NCBI RefSeq assembly: GCF_001424145.1
Contig: NZ_LMQM01000011.1
Location: 242,476 to 306,475 of the forward strand
Direction: 5' to 3'
Origin: Chryseobacterium sp. Leaf404
GTDB taxonomy: Bacteria > Bacteroidota > Bacteroidia > Flavobacteriales > Weeksellaceae
Length of the DNA: 64,000 nt
Made by a program: the position numbers and the translations under genes. Each line of letters begins with the position of its first letter. Position 1 is the first letter of the stretch. Positions 25,884-36,089 of the stretch are shown in pieces. The notes beneath the pieces were generated by a model that made no database searches, was not told the DNA's origin, and saw nothing but the letters and a program-made list of their open reading frames with translations.

Positions 25884-26477
25884 CGTCAGTTCGAGTAGGT
25901 TTTTGAAAAAAAACGTATCGAGAACTTTTTGTTTGAGAAAACCGTTGTTTGTTCACTCGTTCTCGATACATTTTTCTCCGCTTTGCTGCGAAAAACACTC
26001 GAACTGACGATATTAACAAAAGCGTCGAAACAGTACGTCAGTTCGAGTAGGTTTTTGAAAAAAAACGTATCGAGAACTTTTTGAATGGGTGACGAATTTT
26101 GTTTTCTTTAGCTCACTGGTTCTCGATACATTTTTCTTCGTTTCACTACGAAAAACACTCGAACTGACGATGCTAACAAAAGTGTCGAAACAGTGCGTCA
26201 GTTCGAGTAGGTTTTTGCAGAAAACCGTATCGAGAACTTTTTGAATGGTGACAAATTTTGTTTTTCAGCTCACAGATTCTCGATACATTTTTCTCCGCTT
26301 TGCTGCGAAAAACACTCGAACTGACGATATTAACAAAAGCGTCGAAACAGTGCGTCAGTTCGAGTAGGTTTTTGAAGAAAACCGTATCGAGAACTTTTGT
26401 TTGACAAACCGTCGTCTGTGCATTGGCTCTTGATACATTTTTCTCCGCTTTGCTGCGAAAAACACTCGAACTGACGA
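25884..26477. repeat. Four tandem ~155-bp nested palindromic units
   Basis: Units at 25884-26010, 26036-26170, 26196-26327 and 26353-26477. Each opens with CGTCAGTTCGAGTAGG, holds an inner inverted pair GTATCGAGAAC / GTTCTCGATAC, and closes with CACTCGAACTGACGA. Units are joined by conserved ~25-nt spacers containing TAACAAAAG and GTCGAAACAGT. Repeat periods are 152, 160 and 157. Inner bases differ more than arms, suggesting selection or gene conversion on the arms. Minus-strand open frames here are by-products of the repetition. Confidence 0.93.
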
Positions 26478-26533
26478 TCTTTTTTCTCTTCAAATTAAAT
26501 GAATCACAGTGATGAATGTTGATATTAAATTAA

Positions 26534-26541
26534 TATTTTTG
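26534..26541 (+). promoter_or_regulatory. TAnnTTTG promoter element, four bases before start
   Basis: TATTTTTG followed by GTAC and the ATG at 26546, predicting a leaderless transcript. Confidence 0.55.
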
Positions 26542-26545
26542 GTAC

Positions 26546-27004
26546 ATGAAATTACTAACCGTTAAACGAACAAAAAATTCATTGCAGTTAATTGATGAAA
26601 ATAAATTTCTGATTGGAGAGCGTTTATCGGGATTTTTTGCGGGAGCAAATGAGCGGTTAAAAATAAATGACACTATATACAAAATAAGACATTCAGGTTT
26701 TTTGTACCGTAATACTGAATTTTTTGACAGCAACGGAAAATTAGTGGTAATGATTGATTTCGAGAAAGACAGGTTATTTTATTACGGTCAGCCCTATACT
26801 GAAATCTACATTTTAAAATCTAACGGTTGGTCGAATGGTTCACAATCATTATATAATTTTTATAACGACGAATTCGTAATGAGATTTGATTGCAGAAGGT
26901 CATTTTTCAAATCACGATATGAAATTCAAATCAAAGAAGATTTTACCAACTCAATCATAATTCTGGCTTTTTTACAGTCCAACATAAAAGACCTGGAAGA
27001 CTAA
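26546..27004 (+). CDS. Hypothetical protein, possibly tubby/LURP-like fold
   Basis: A 152-residue soluble, beta-rich protein. It alternates short strands with Gly/Asn turns (IDENKFLIGERLSGFF, YKIRHSGFLYRNTEFF, KLVVMIDFEKDRLFYYG), a pattern seen in tubby-C-terminal or LURP-one-like barrels; this is a weak impression. No signal peptide or catalytic motif. A promoter-like box is four bases before the ATG, and the NAD-binding protein gene follows 17 bases after its stop. Confidence 0.6.
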   Translation: MKLLTVKRTKNSLQLIDENKFLIGERLSGFFAGANERLKINDTIYKIRHSGFLYRNTEFFDSNGKLVVMIDFEKDRLFYYGQPYTEIYILKSNGWSNGSQSLYNFYNDEFVMRFDCRRSFFKSRYEIQIKEDFTNSIIILAFLQSNIKDLED

Positions 27005-27021
27005 TTAAATAAAAAAATAAA

Positions 27022-27780
27022 ATGAAAAAACTAGGAATCATCGGCTGCGGCTGGCTCGGAAGCCATATAGCAGAAAGGTTATCAAGCCAATATCAAATTT
27101 TTGCGACCACGACGACAGAATCGAAGTTCGAAGAATTCAAATCTAAAGGATATCAGGCTACGTTGGTTAACTTCCCGAACGAACTGGATGCCGAAATGAA
27201 AGAATGGGAAGCCGCAAAAGATTTAGATGCCATTATCATCAGCGTTCCGTTTTCAGGAATCAGAGGTGTGCAAATTCCGATGAATGAAAAGAGAGAAAAT
27301 CTGCTAAATTTTCTTGGGGATTTTAAAGGACAGCTTTTTCTGATGAGCTCCACTGGCGTTTATGCTCAGGAAGATCGGGAATTTACTGAAGACGATCAGC
27401 CTGCAAAAGATGTGGAAAGTGAAAGTTTTATTATAGAAAAATTTCCTGTAACAAATATCCTGAGATTGGCCGGATTGATGGGTGGTGACAGACTTTTAAA
27501 AAATTATAATGTCTCAGGTCTTGACCAGCTCGTGAATCATATTCATTATGCAGATATTGCTTCGGTGATTGAAAAAATGCTGGAAAATAATTCTGAATCG
27601 AAAGTTTACAATGTTGTTGCCCCGATTCATCCAAATAAAGAACAGGTGATCAATGCGCAGAAAAGTATGCCATACAATGGCGAGAGAACGACGGTTGGAA
27701 GAACTATTTCTCCTGAAAAATTAATTAGCGATTTGGATTTTGAGTTTCAGTATCCTGATCCGAGGTATTTCCATTTGTAG
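27022..27780 (+). CDS. NAD(P)-binding protein, YeeZ-like epimerase/dehydratase family
   Basis: A 252-residue cytosolic protein with an N-terminal Rossmann motif GIIGCGWLGSHIAERL, DAIIISVPFSG, then MSSTGVYAQEDREFTED resembling the SDR Ser/Tyr region, and RLAGLMGGDRLL. The layout matches YeeZ-type extended SDRs whose substrates are unknown. It follows the hypothetical gene by 17 bases, probably in one transcript. Confidence 0.82.
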   Translation: MKKLGIIGCGWLGSHIAERLSSQYQIFATTTTESKFEEFKSKGYQATLVNFPNELDAEMKEWEAAKDLDAIIISVPFSGIRGVQIPMNEKRENLLNFLGDFKGQLFLMSSTGVYAQEDREFTEDDQPAKDVESESFIIEKFPVTNILRLAGLMGGDRLLKNYNVSGLDQLVNHIHYADIASVIEKMLENNSESKVYNVVAPIHPNKEQVINAQKSMPYNGERTTVGRTISPEKLISDLDFEFQYPDPRYFHL

Positions 27781-27854
27781 AAATTATATCTGTGGATTTC
27801 GACGCACAGATTTAATTCAAAGCTGAAAATTTTCAAAAAAAATAAGAATTTTAT

Positions 27855-27862
27855 TATATTTG
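27855..27862 (+). promoter_or_regulatory. TAnnTTTG promoter element of the toxin-antitoxin operon
   Basis: TATATTTG 32 bases before the antitoxin ATG at 27895. Confidence 0.5.
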
Positions 27863-27894
27863 TCTCATAAAGTGATACCAAAATTTATAAAATT

Positions 27895-28236
27895 ATGATA
27901 GCTGAAATAGAAAAATATATAGAAATTCAAAATAATATCGATGAGATTCTGAAAAATTCTCCTTTTAAAATGTCTTACATTATTGAGAAATCCGGGATTA
28001 AGAAACCTACGTTTTTCAAGAAATTAAAGGAAAAAAGATTCACACCCGAAGAACTTCTGGTGATTTCAAAAATCATCGAACCAAAAGAATGGAGAAACGA
28101 AACAAAAGAGGAAATTCTGGAATCATTTTTAAGAGCTGAGGAAGATTTTAAAAACGGAAGAATCTACAGCTATGATCAGGTAAAAGAGCGTTCCAGAAAA
28201 AGATTAGAAGATTACAGAAATGGAAATTCAATTTAG
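27895..28236 (+). CDS. Putative antitoxin with HTH-like segment
   Basis: A 113-residue protein. Residues ~20-55 (FKMSYIIEKSGIKKPTFFKKLKEKRFTPEEL) resemble a helix-turn-helix; the C-terminus YDQVKERSRKRLEDYRNG is basic and likely binds the toxin. It overlaps the RelE/ParE-type gene by 17 bases, the arrangement expected of a type II toxin-antitoxin pair. It is expected to repress its own promoter. Confidence 0.75.
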   Translation: MIAEIEKYIEIQNNIDEILKNSPFKMSYIIEKSGIKKPTFFKKLKEKRFTPEELLVISKIIEPKEWRNETKEEILESFLRAEEDFKNGRIYSYDQVKERSRKRLEDYRNGNSI

Positions 28237-28522
28237 TAAGGAAGCCTTCGATGATCTGGATAAAATTGAAGACTATCTTTTAAAAAGATGGAATGATAAA
28301 GTGCTGGAGGATTTTAATTTTGAACTCGACCGCTGTTTACAAATCATCGTTGATGGAATTGCTGTATTTCAGAAATATGAAAATACCAAGTATCAGAAAA
28401 TACTGATTACAAAGCATAATACACTTATCTATTACATTGAAAATAATGTTGTGAAAGTGATCCGCATCCTTAAAAATTTCCAAAACCCAGAAGATAATTA
28501 CGATTCTCTGAAAGATCTGTAA
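28220..28522 (+). CDS. RelE/ParE family toxin
   Basis: A 100-residue protein with the RelE/ParE pattern: MEIQFSKEAFDDLDKIEDYL, then KYENTKYQKILITKHNTLIYYIENNVVKVIRILKNFQNPE. This family comprises ribosome-dependent mRNA nucleases or gyrase inhibitors; the sequence does not decide which. The start overlaps the antitoxin gene by 17 bases. Confidence 0.85.
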   Translation: MEIQFSKEAFDDLDKIEDYLLKRWNDKVLEDFNFELDRCLQIIVDGIAVFQKYENTKYQKILITKHNTLIYYIENNVVKVIRILKNFQNPEDNYDSLKDL

Positions 28523-28533
28523 AAAACAAACCC

Positions 28534-29541
28534 TTGTATTCAAAATTTAAATATTTTGCCTTTGCAACTTCTTTACTGCTGCTGTTTTCTTACGGTCTGC
28601 AGGATATCGGATTAATATATCCTTCTTATTTTCCAAAACCTGTCTATGATTTTAAGAAAAAACCATTAAAATCAGCTACGATTGATTTGGGAAGAAAACT
28701 TTTTTACGACCCCATTTTATCGAGAAACAATACCATTTCCTGCTCGTCCTGTCATAATTCCAATCAGGCTTTTTCGCATGCGGGAAATCATTTGAGCAAA
28801 GGGATTGAGGACGGAATCGGGGACAGAAACTCTCCAGCAATTTTTAATCTTGCGTGGCAGAAAAATTTTATGTGGGATGGCGTAATTCCAAATATTGATG
28901 CGCAGGCTTTGGCTCCAATTAATCATCCCGCAGAAATGGGCGAAGACATCAATGTTGCTGTAAGAAAACTCAACAAATCCAAGGAATACAGAACACTTTT
29001 CTACAAAAGTTTTGGCGACAGTTTAGCAACTTCTGAACGTCTGATGAAGGCGCTTTCGCAGTTTCAGCTGACTATTGTTTCTGCCAATTCAAAATATGAT
29101 AAAGTGAAACAGAAAAAAGCTCAATTCACTGATTCTGAAAAAAATGGTTACCTTCTGTATCAGCAAAACTGCAGCTCATGCCACAGCGAACCTCTTTTCT
29201 CCACTTACGGTTTTGCAAATAACGGACTTCCCGTTGACCCCAAATTAGACGACCACGGAAAATGGAACAAATCTTTTGAGCCGGCTGACCAGTATATGTT
29301 TAAAATTCCAAGCTTAAGAAATCTTGGCCACACCTATCCTTACATGCACGACGGTAGATTTAGAACTTTAAATGAAGTTTTGGATCATTACGAAAAAGGA
29401 ATTGTAAAAAGCCCAACTTTGGCGAGACAGCTGGAAAAACCGATTGTTTTTAGCACGATAGAAAGAGAAGATTTGCTTTCTTTTTTGGCAACTTTAAATG
29501 ATTCTACTTTGGTTTCAAACCGCAACTATCAGAAAAAATAA
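28534..29541 (+). CDS. Di-haem cytochrome c peroxidase (MauG/CCP-like)
   Basis: A ~335-residue exported protein with an N-terminal hydrophobic segment (FAFATSLLLLFSYG) and two haem-binding CxxCH motifs, CSSCHNS and CSSCHSE, spaced about 150 residues apart. RNSPAIFNLAWQKNFMWDG and SLRNLGHTYPYMHDGRF are family blocks. It should reduce hydrogen peroxide, or oxidise another substrate, in the periplasm. The start appears to be TTG at 28534, giving the signal segment; no upstream ATG exists in frame. It begins 11 bases after the toxin gene. Confidence 0.9.
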   Translation: MYSKFKYFAFATSLLLLFSYGLQDIGLIYPSYFPKPVYDFKKKPLKSATIDLGRKLFYDPILSRNNTISCSSCHNSNQAFSHAGNHLSKGIEDGIGDRNSPAIFNLAWQKNFMWDGVIPNIDAQALAPINHPAEMGEDINVAVRKLNKSKEYRTLFYKSFGDSLATSERLMKALSQFQLTIVSANSKYDKVKQKKAQFTDSEKNGYLLYQQNCSSCHSEPLFSTYGFANNGLPVDPKLDDHGKWNKSFEPADQYMFKIPSLRNLGHTYPYMHDGRFRTLNEVLDHYEKGIVKSPTLARQLEKPIVFSTIEREDLLSFLATLNDSTLVSNRNYQKK

Positions 29542-29588
29542 TATTAAGATTTAAACTAAAAAAAGCTGCAATGACGCAGGTCTTCGTT

Positions 29589-30089
29589 TTACTTATTCAC
29601 CAAAATATTCTCAACCGATTCTAAAATTTCTCTTTCAATATCTTCTTCAGAAAGATTATCGAGCGTGTAATTTTTTTCTTTCAAAGCTGCATTACCGGTT
29701 CCGTTCTGGAAAATCGTGTCCTGATGAATGACGATTCTTTTTAAATTTTTATCAGCCACAAACATAATGTGCGGAAATTTGTCATTCACATAGAAATTAG
29801 AATCCACATTTCTGGAAATCTGCAATTTAATATTGGTTTGAGAATTAATACCTAAACCATTTTTAATCTCTTCATTAAATGAAATCTTACACCCAAAACC
29901 GTTCTCACGAAGCATTCTTCTGAATTCCTGCATTTTGGGATCGATAAAGTTCTTACACAAAGTTCTGAAACCTTCGATAAATAAATCGTCTTCGCTTTTT
30001 TTCTTTTCCATGCTCTCTTTGAGCTTCTGTTCTTCAGATTTTAAATTGGAAAAGAGAGAATTGAGTTTATTGATATTTTCTTCTTTCAT
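29589..30089 (-). CDS. Hypothetical protein
   Basis: A 166-residue soluble protein starting MKEENINKLNSLFSNLKSEE at ATG 30089; the longer frame runs through a hexamer repeat and was rejected. The N-terminal ~45 residues are likely a coiled coil (KSEEQKLKESMEKKKSEDD). No family recognised. It lies 45 bases after the RDD protein gene on the same strand. Confidence 0.65.
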   Translation of the reverse strand: MKEENINKLNSLFSNLKSEEQKLKESMEKKKSEDDLFIEGFRTLCKNFIDPKMQEFRRMLRENGFGCKISFNEEIKNGLGINSQTNIKLQISRNVDSNFYVNDKFPHIMFVADKNLKRIVIHQDTIFQNGTGNAALKEKNYTLDNLSEEDIEREILESVENILVNK

Positions 30090-30094
30090 TTTTT

Positions 30095-30130
30095 GGTTAA
30101 GGCTGAGGTTAAAGCAGAGGTTGAGGTTTA
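30095..30130. repeat. Degenerate hexamer tract, GGTTGA type
   Basis: Six units in period six: GGTTAA, GGCTGA, GGTTAA, AGCAGA, GGTTGA, GGTTTA. It is the complement-strand relative of (CTCAAC)7 at 2185 and fills the spacer between two minus-strand genes. Confidence 0.7.
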
Positions 30131-30133
30131 TAA

Positions 30134-30820
30134 TTAAAATCTTCTTTCTCTTCTGAGCTCTGACACTACGATGGTGCTTGAAATACTGTCGTGCAGGCAC
30201 TGATTTCTCCTGTTGAAAAAGAACATGAAAAAGCCTATAAAAAATGTCATTACATTCAGGATATTGGCGAAAAACCTACCGGTTGCCTGTCCGAAATTTA
30301 CTTTCATTCCGTCTGTGCTGAGAAGTTTGATACCTGCCGCTTTCTGTCCCAGTGTCTGCTGGTCTTCCCCACTGTGCATCAGTGAAAAATACAGCCACCC
30401 CGGCAAAAGAGGGATGATCATTGAAGGAATAACGATAATTAAAACATCCAGCAGTCTTGCTCCCAGTCTTTCGCCGAAATTTGCAAAACGGTACTGGATA
30501 ATTTCTTTTTCGTAATGAACTTTTATAGTATTATCGTTGAGATATTCAATTTTGCCAATTTTGTAATTCACATTATTGCTGGCTGTGGTTTGCGGCAGGC
30601 TTGGTGGCAGCACCTGAATCTCTTTGCTTAAATTGATTCCCGGAGTGGGTGTCATTTCAAATAGACTTTTCAGTTCGTAGAGTTTTTCGGCTTCCGTCCA
30701 GTTGTTGATACCGCCGTGCCAGATCAGGGTATATCTTTTTATATTCTGCGACCTGAGTTCTTCTAAAGTATAAGGACCTTTCTTATCTATCCCGTCATGA
30801 ATAAAATACTTTTGTTCCAT
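30134..30820 (-). CDS. GYF_2 / RDD family membrane protein
   Basis: A 228-residue protein. The N-terminal ~55 residues form a GYF_2-like module (YFIHDGIDKKGPYTLEEL, TLIWHGGINNWTEAEKL). The C-terminal part is an RDD domain with FGERLGARLLDVLIIVIPS (the Arg-Asp-Asp signature region), two to three membrane helices, and QKAAGIKLLSTDG. RDD proteins are inner-membrane proteins, some linked to ion transport. Function here unknown. Confidence 0.85.
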   Translation of the reverse strand: MEQKYFIHDGIDKKGPYTLEELRSQNIKRYTLIWHGGINNWTEAEKLYELKSLFEMTPTPGINLSKEIQVLPPSLPQTTASNNVNYKIGKIEYLNDNTIKVHYEKEIIQYRFANFGERLGARLLDVLIIVIPSMIIPLLPGWLYFSLMHSGEDQQTLGQKAAGIKLLSTDGMKVNFGQATGRFFANILNVMTFFIGFFMFFFNRRNQCLHDSISSTIVVSELRRERRF

Positions 30821-33438
<2,618 letters not shown>

Positions 33439-33483
33439 TTTAATACGAATTATTCGAATTTCCCGAAGTACTATAAACAAAGG

Positions 33484-33515
33484 AACACGCAGAGTTATTT
33501 TGCGTGTTTTTTTTT
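33484..33515 (+). terminator. Terminator after icd
   Basis: AACACGCA (33484-33491) pairs with TGCGTGTT (33501-33508), loop of nine, then a run of T. Confidence 0.88.
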
Positions 33516-33529
33516 ATTTCAGAGATATA

Positions 33530-33973
33530 CTATTTTAATTCTTTGCAGTTATCTTTTCTTCTTGTATCAATTAGATACTGAATTTTCCATTCATTATTCA
33601 CCTTAATCAGTTGAAAACTGTTGGCGCCGCAATGTGAAAATTTCCCTTTAAAATAAAATGTGTACGGCGTAAAAACGCTTGCAAGATTTCCGTCTGTATG
33701 AATACCTTCCACAACAAATCTTTCATCCAAATCATCTTTTTTCATTTTGGAAATGGATGCAATGAAATCATTGATGTTTTCAGTTTTCACACCATCTTTT
33801 GTAATGGTTTGAAGAATGGCAGCATCAGAAAAAACCGTTTTCAATAATTCGGAATCTGCATTTTTCATGGCTGAAAATAAATTTCTTATCGGTTTTTCGA
33901 TCTCCGAATTTGAGGTTTGCTGTGCAAATGACAGGCTTCCGAGAAATAATGTGAGTGCAAGTATATTTTTCAT
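33530..33973 (-). CDS. Secreted NTF2-like (SnoaL/DUF4440-type) protein
   Basis: A 147-residue protein with signal peptide MKNILALTLFLGSLSFAQ. The mature part has the NTF2-like layout: IRNLFSAMKNADSELLKTVF, then DAAILQTITKDG, and strands FTPYTFYFKGKFSHCGANSFQL ending in EWKIQYLIDTR. Such domains bind small ligands or act as enzymes; no active site can be named. Confidence 0.75.
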   Translation of the reverse strand: MKNILALTLFLGSLSFAQQTSNSEIEKPIRNLFSAMKNADSELLKTVFSDAAILQTITKDGVKTENINDFIASISKMKKDDLDERFVVEGIHTDGNLASVFTPYTFYFKGKFSHCGANSFQLIKVNNEWKIQYLIDTRRKDNCKELK

Positions 33974-34091
33974 TGTAAAGGATTTAAACTTGGTTTAAAA
34001 TTAGAAAATTTTTTAATGTCAACCGGCATTAAAATAAACTGCAAAAATTTGTGACCTATTCAATATCGTCTTAAAACACTGAGCAATAAAA

Positions 34092-34126
34092 AAAAGATGA
34101 CTGCACTTTCGTACAGCCATCTTTTA
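34092..34126. terminator. Terminator for the basic secreted protein gene
   Basis: AAAAGATGACTG (34093-34104) pairs with CAGCCATCTTTT (34114-34125), one mismatch, with A-run before and T-rich sequence after; it serves the minus-strand gene ending at 34147. Confidence 0.7.
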
Positions 34127-34146
34127 GTTTAAATTTTTATGAATTA

Positions 34147-34569
34147 TTATCTATTTCCTTTTGCCTTTTTAACTTTATAAACCTTTGCTTTTTTATTAAT
34201 GTGTTTATATCGCTTATCATTGTTTTTATTACTGTTATATACAGCTACAGGATTTTTTCCTTTGTAATATTTGGTTTTAAACTTTGTATATTTATCCCTT
34301 CCCATGATTCTTTCCAGCTCAGAATATCTGTCTGTAGACCATCTGTCAGGTTGGTTTGCATATACTCTGTTCCATCCGTCGTAGTCATTGTATCTGCTGT
34401 TTAGATTATTGATCTCATTGGCCTGTGTTGGTGATAACAATAGATCTGAAACTACAGACTGCCAGTTGACATCTGTTACACTTCTTCTGTAATCATTGTA
34501 ATAATCTGACTGTGCATATCCTAAACTAAAAGTTCCAAGGAGTATTGCTGTGATGAATAATTTTTTCAT
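34147..34569 (-). CDS. Secreted hypothetical protein with basic tail
   Basis: A 140-residue protein with signal peptide MKKLFITAILLGTFSLGYAQ. The middle contains LLLSPTQANEINNLNSRYNDYDGWN, reminiscent of Spy/CpxP-like helices but too weak to name. The C-terminal ~35 residues are strongly Lys-rich. Function unknown. Confidence 0.7.
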   Translation of the reverse strand: MKKLFITAILLGTFSLGYAQSDYYNDYRRSVTDVNWQSVVSDLLLSPTQANEINNLNSRYNDYDGWNRVYANQPDRWSTDRYSELERIMGRDKYTKFKTKYYKGKNPVAVYNSNKNNDKRYKHINKKAKVYKVKKAKGNR

Positions 34570-34820
34570 TTTGTATAAACTTGTAATTCTGTATTTTCAA
34601 TATCAATGCCAAAAATTTAAATTAAATCATAATTTTTTATTAAATATTACCGTAGTATGGTAAAGATACTGTCTATTTCACAACTGTCGGAACTAATAAT
34701 GTTAATGAAATCTCGAAAAATGCAGGACTTTATATCCTTCAAAAATGAAAGCGGACTACTGCCCGCTCCGTGCTGAAATTATCAGCTATCAACTGTTGTT
34801 TATTAAAGATTGCTATATCA

Positions 34821-35900
34821 TTACCATTTCATCACATCCTTCACTACTCCATTTTTCTGGGTATGTGGCAGCAATTCAGATTCGATAAAAGATTTTATCT
34901 GGTCTTCTGAACCGTCATTCGGGAAGAGCAAATGAACATTGGCACCAGCATCGAGAGTAAAAAATAACAGTAATTTGGTTTCTATTCTGAAATCCCAGAT
35001 TTTATTGATGACTTCCAAAGTTCCTGTTTTCATCAAAATAAATGCAGGATCGCTAATCATCATCATCGCATGAAGGGTTAAAGCTTCGTGTTCTACGAGT
35101 TTTATGAAACTTTCCATATCACCCGCTTTCAAGATTTCTTTTAAAATTTTAAAATTTTCGTGCGCTTCCTGAAAACGTCTTTCTGCATAAGGATTGGTAT
35201 TCATCAAACCGTGGCCAACCGTAGAACTCACCGATTTTTCACCTTCGTGAATAAGCAGAACCCAATCATTAAAATCTTTGAAAATTGGATGAATTTCGTC
35301 GTCAGAATATTTCACTGCAAACAGATCTGAACTTCCTTCCACCACATCAGATTCGCCCCAGACAACTAAGCCGTTATACAAACTTCTGCATGCGCTTCCG
35401 CTTCCTAATCTCGCAAGAAAAGAGGCTTTTTTGGATATGAATGATGATTGATGATTGATAATTGATGATTCTGAGTTTTCGTTTGAAAACTGCTCATCTA
35501 AACTCATCAAACATTTTGCAATTGCACCAAAACCTGAAGCTGAACTCGCAATTCCTGAGCTGTGAGGAAAAGTGTTTTCGGTTTTAATGATGTACTTTCC
35601 TTTCAAAATCCAAGGAAGATATTGCTCGATATTTTTGAAATATTTTTCAATTTTTTCGGCAAATTTCACCTCTTCATTACCTGCTAAAAAAGTCTGAACA
35701 GAAAACGGTTCGTTTGCCACAAACTCCATTTCCGTATTGGTTTTACAGTGATTCAGAGTAAAACTGATGCTTGGATTGGCAGGAATCTGATCTTTATATT
35801 TGCCCCAATATTTGATCAAAGCAATATTTGACGGACAGCTTTCTGAAACTCTTTTATTGTGTATTGTAAATTCGTTTGTTCCTAAAAAATCGTTTGTCAT
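34821..35900 (-). CDS. mvaD: Diphosphomevalonate decarboxylase
   Basis: A 359-residue GHMP-superfamily enzyme of the mevalonate route, making isopentenyl diphosphate from mevalonate diphosphate with ATP. SCPSNIALIKYWGKY, PANPSISFTL, the ATP loop PHSSGIASSASGFGA and RLGSGSACRSLYNG are present. Between the last two blocks an unusual insert, SIINHQSSFISKK, is encoded by four tandem heptamers (35444-35471), an intergenic-type repeat that has entered the gene without breaking the frame. Confidence 0.93.
   Translation of the reverse strand: MTNDFLGTNEFTIHNKRVSESCPSNIALIKYWGKYKDQIPANPSISFTLNHCKTNTEMEFVANEPFSVQTFLAGNEEVKFAEKIEKYFKNIEQYLPWILKGKYIIKTENTFPHSSGIASSASGFGAIAKCLMSLDEQFSNENSESSIINHQSSFISKKASFLARLGSGSACRSLYNGLVVWGESDVVEGSSDLFAVKYSDDEIHPIFKDFNDWVLLIHEGEKSVSSTVGHGLMNTNPYAERRFQEAHENFKILKEILKAGDMESFIKLVEHEALTLHAMMMISDPAFILMKTGTLEVINKIWDFRIETKLLLFFTLDAGANVHLLFPNDGSEDQIKSFIESELLPHTQKNGVVKDVMKW
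35444..35471. repeat. Heptamer tract inside mvaD (ATGATTG type, 4 units)
   Basis: ATGATTG, ATGATTG, ATAATTG, ATGATTC on the + strand, inside the coding region of mvaD, in a variable loop between the ATP-binding loop and the next conserved block. Confidence 0.8.
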
Positions 35901-35916
35901 AATTTAATTTTTTTTT

Positions 35917-36074
35917 ACCACAAAAGTCACAAAAGCTTTTTTCTGATTGAGTATATTTAAGTTTAGATAGAAACTTTATGTAAGTTCAAATAAGGGTGAA
36001 AAAAAATTATATTATATCTTATTTGAACTTTAAAGATTCAGAATTTAAACTTTATCTTTTGTGACTTTTGTGGT
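35917..36074. repeat. 158-bp imperfect palindrome
   Basis: Ends are a perfect 19-nt inverted repeat, ACCACAAAAGTCACAAAAG at 35917-35935 and its complement at 36056-36074. An inner pair AAGTTCAAATAAG / CTTATTTGAACTT follows (about 35975-35987 and 36018-36030). It occupies the whole spacer between mvaD and the acyl-CoA ligase gene. A decayed relative lies at 469-616. Confidence 0.85.
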
Positions 36075-36089
36075 TATTTATGCTGAAAC

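Noticed and set aside
25884..26477. CRISPR array
   Set aside because: Repeats are ~130 bp with conserved, not unique, spacers, and no cas genes are present.
26173..26493. Minus-strand ORFs in the palindromic array
   Set aside because: They are created by repetition of the units and show no protein family features.
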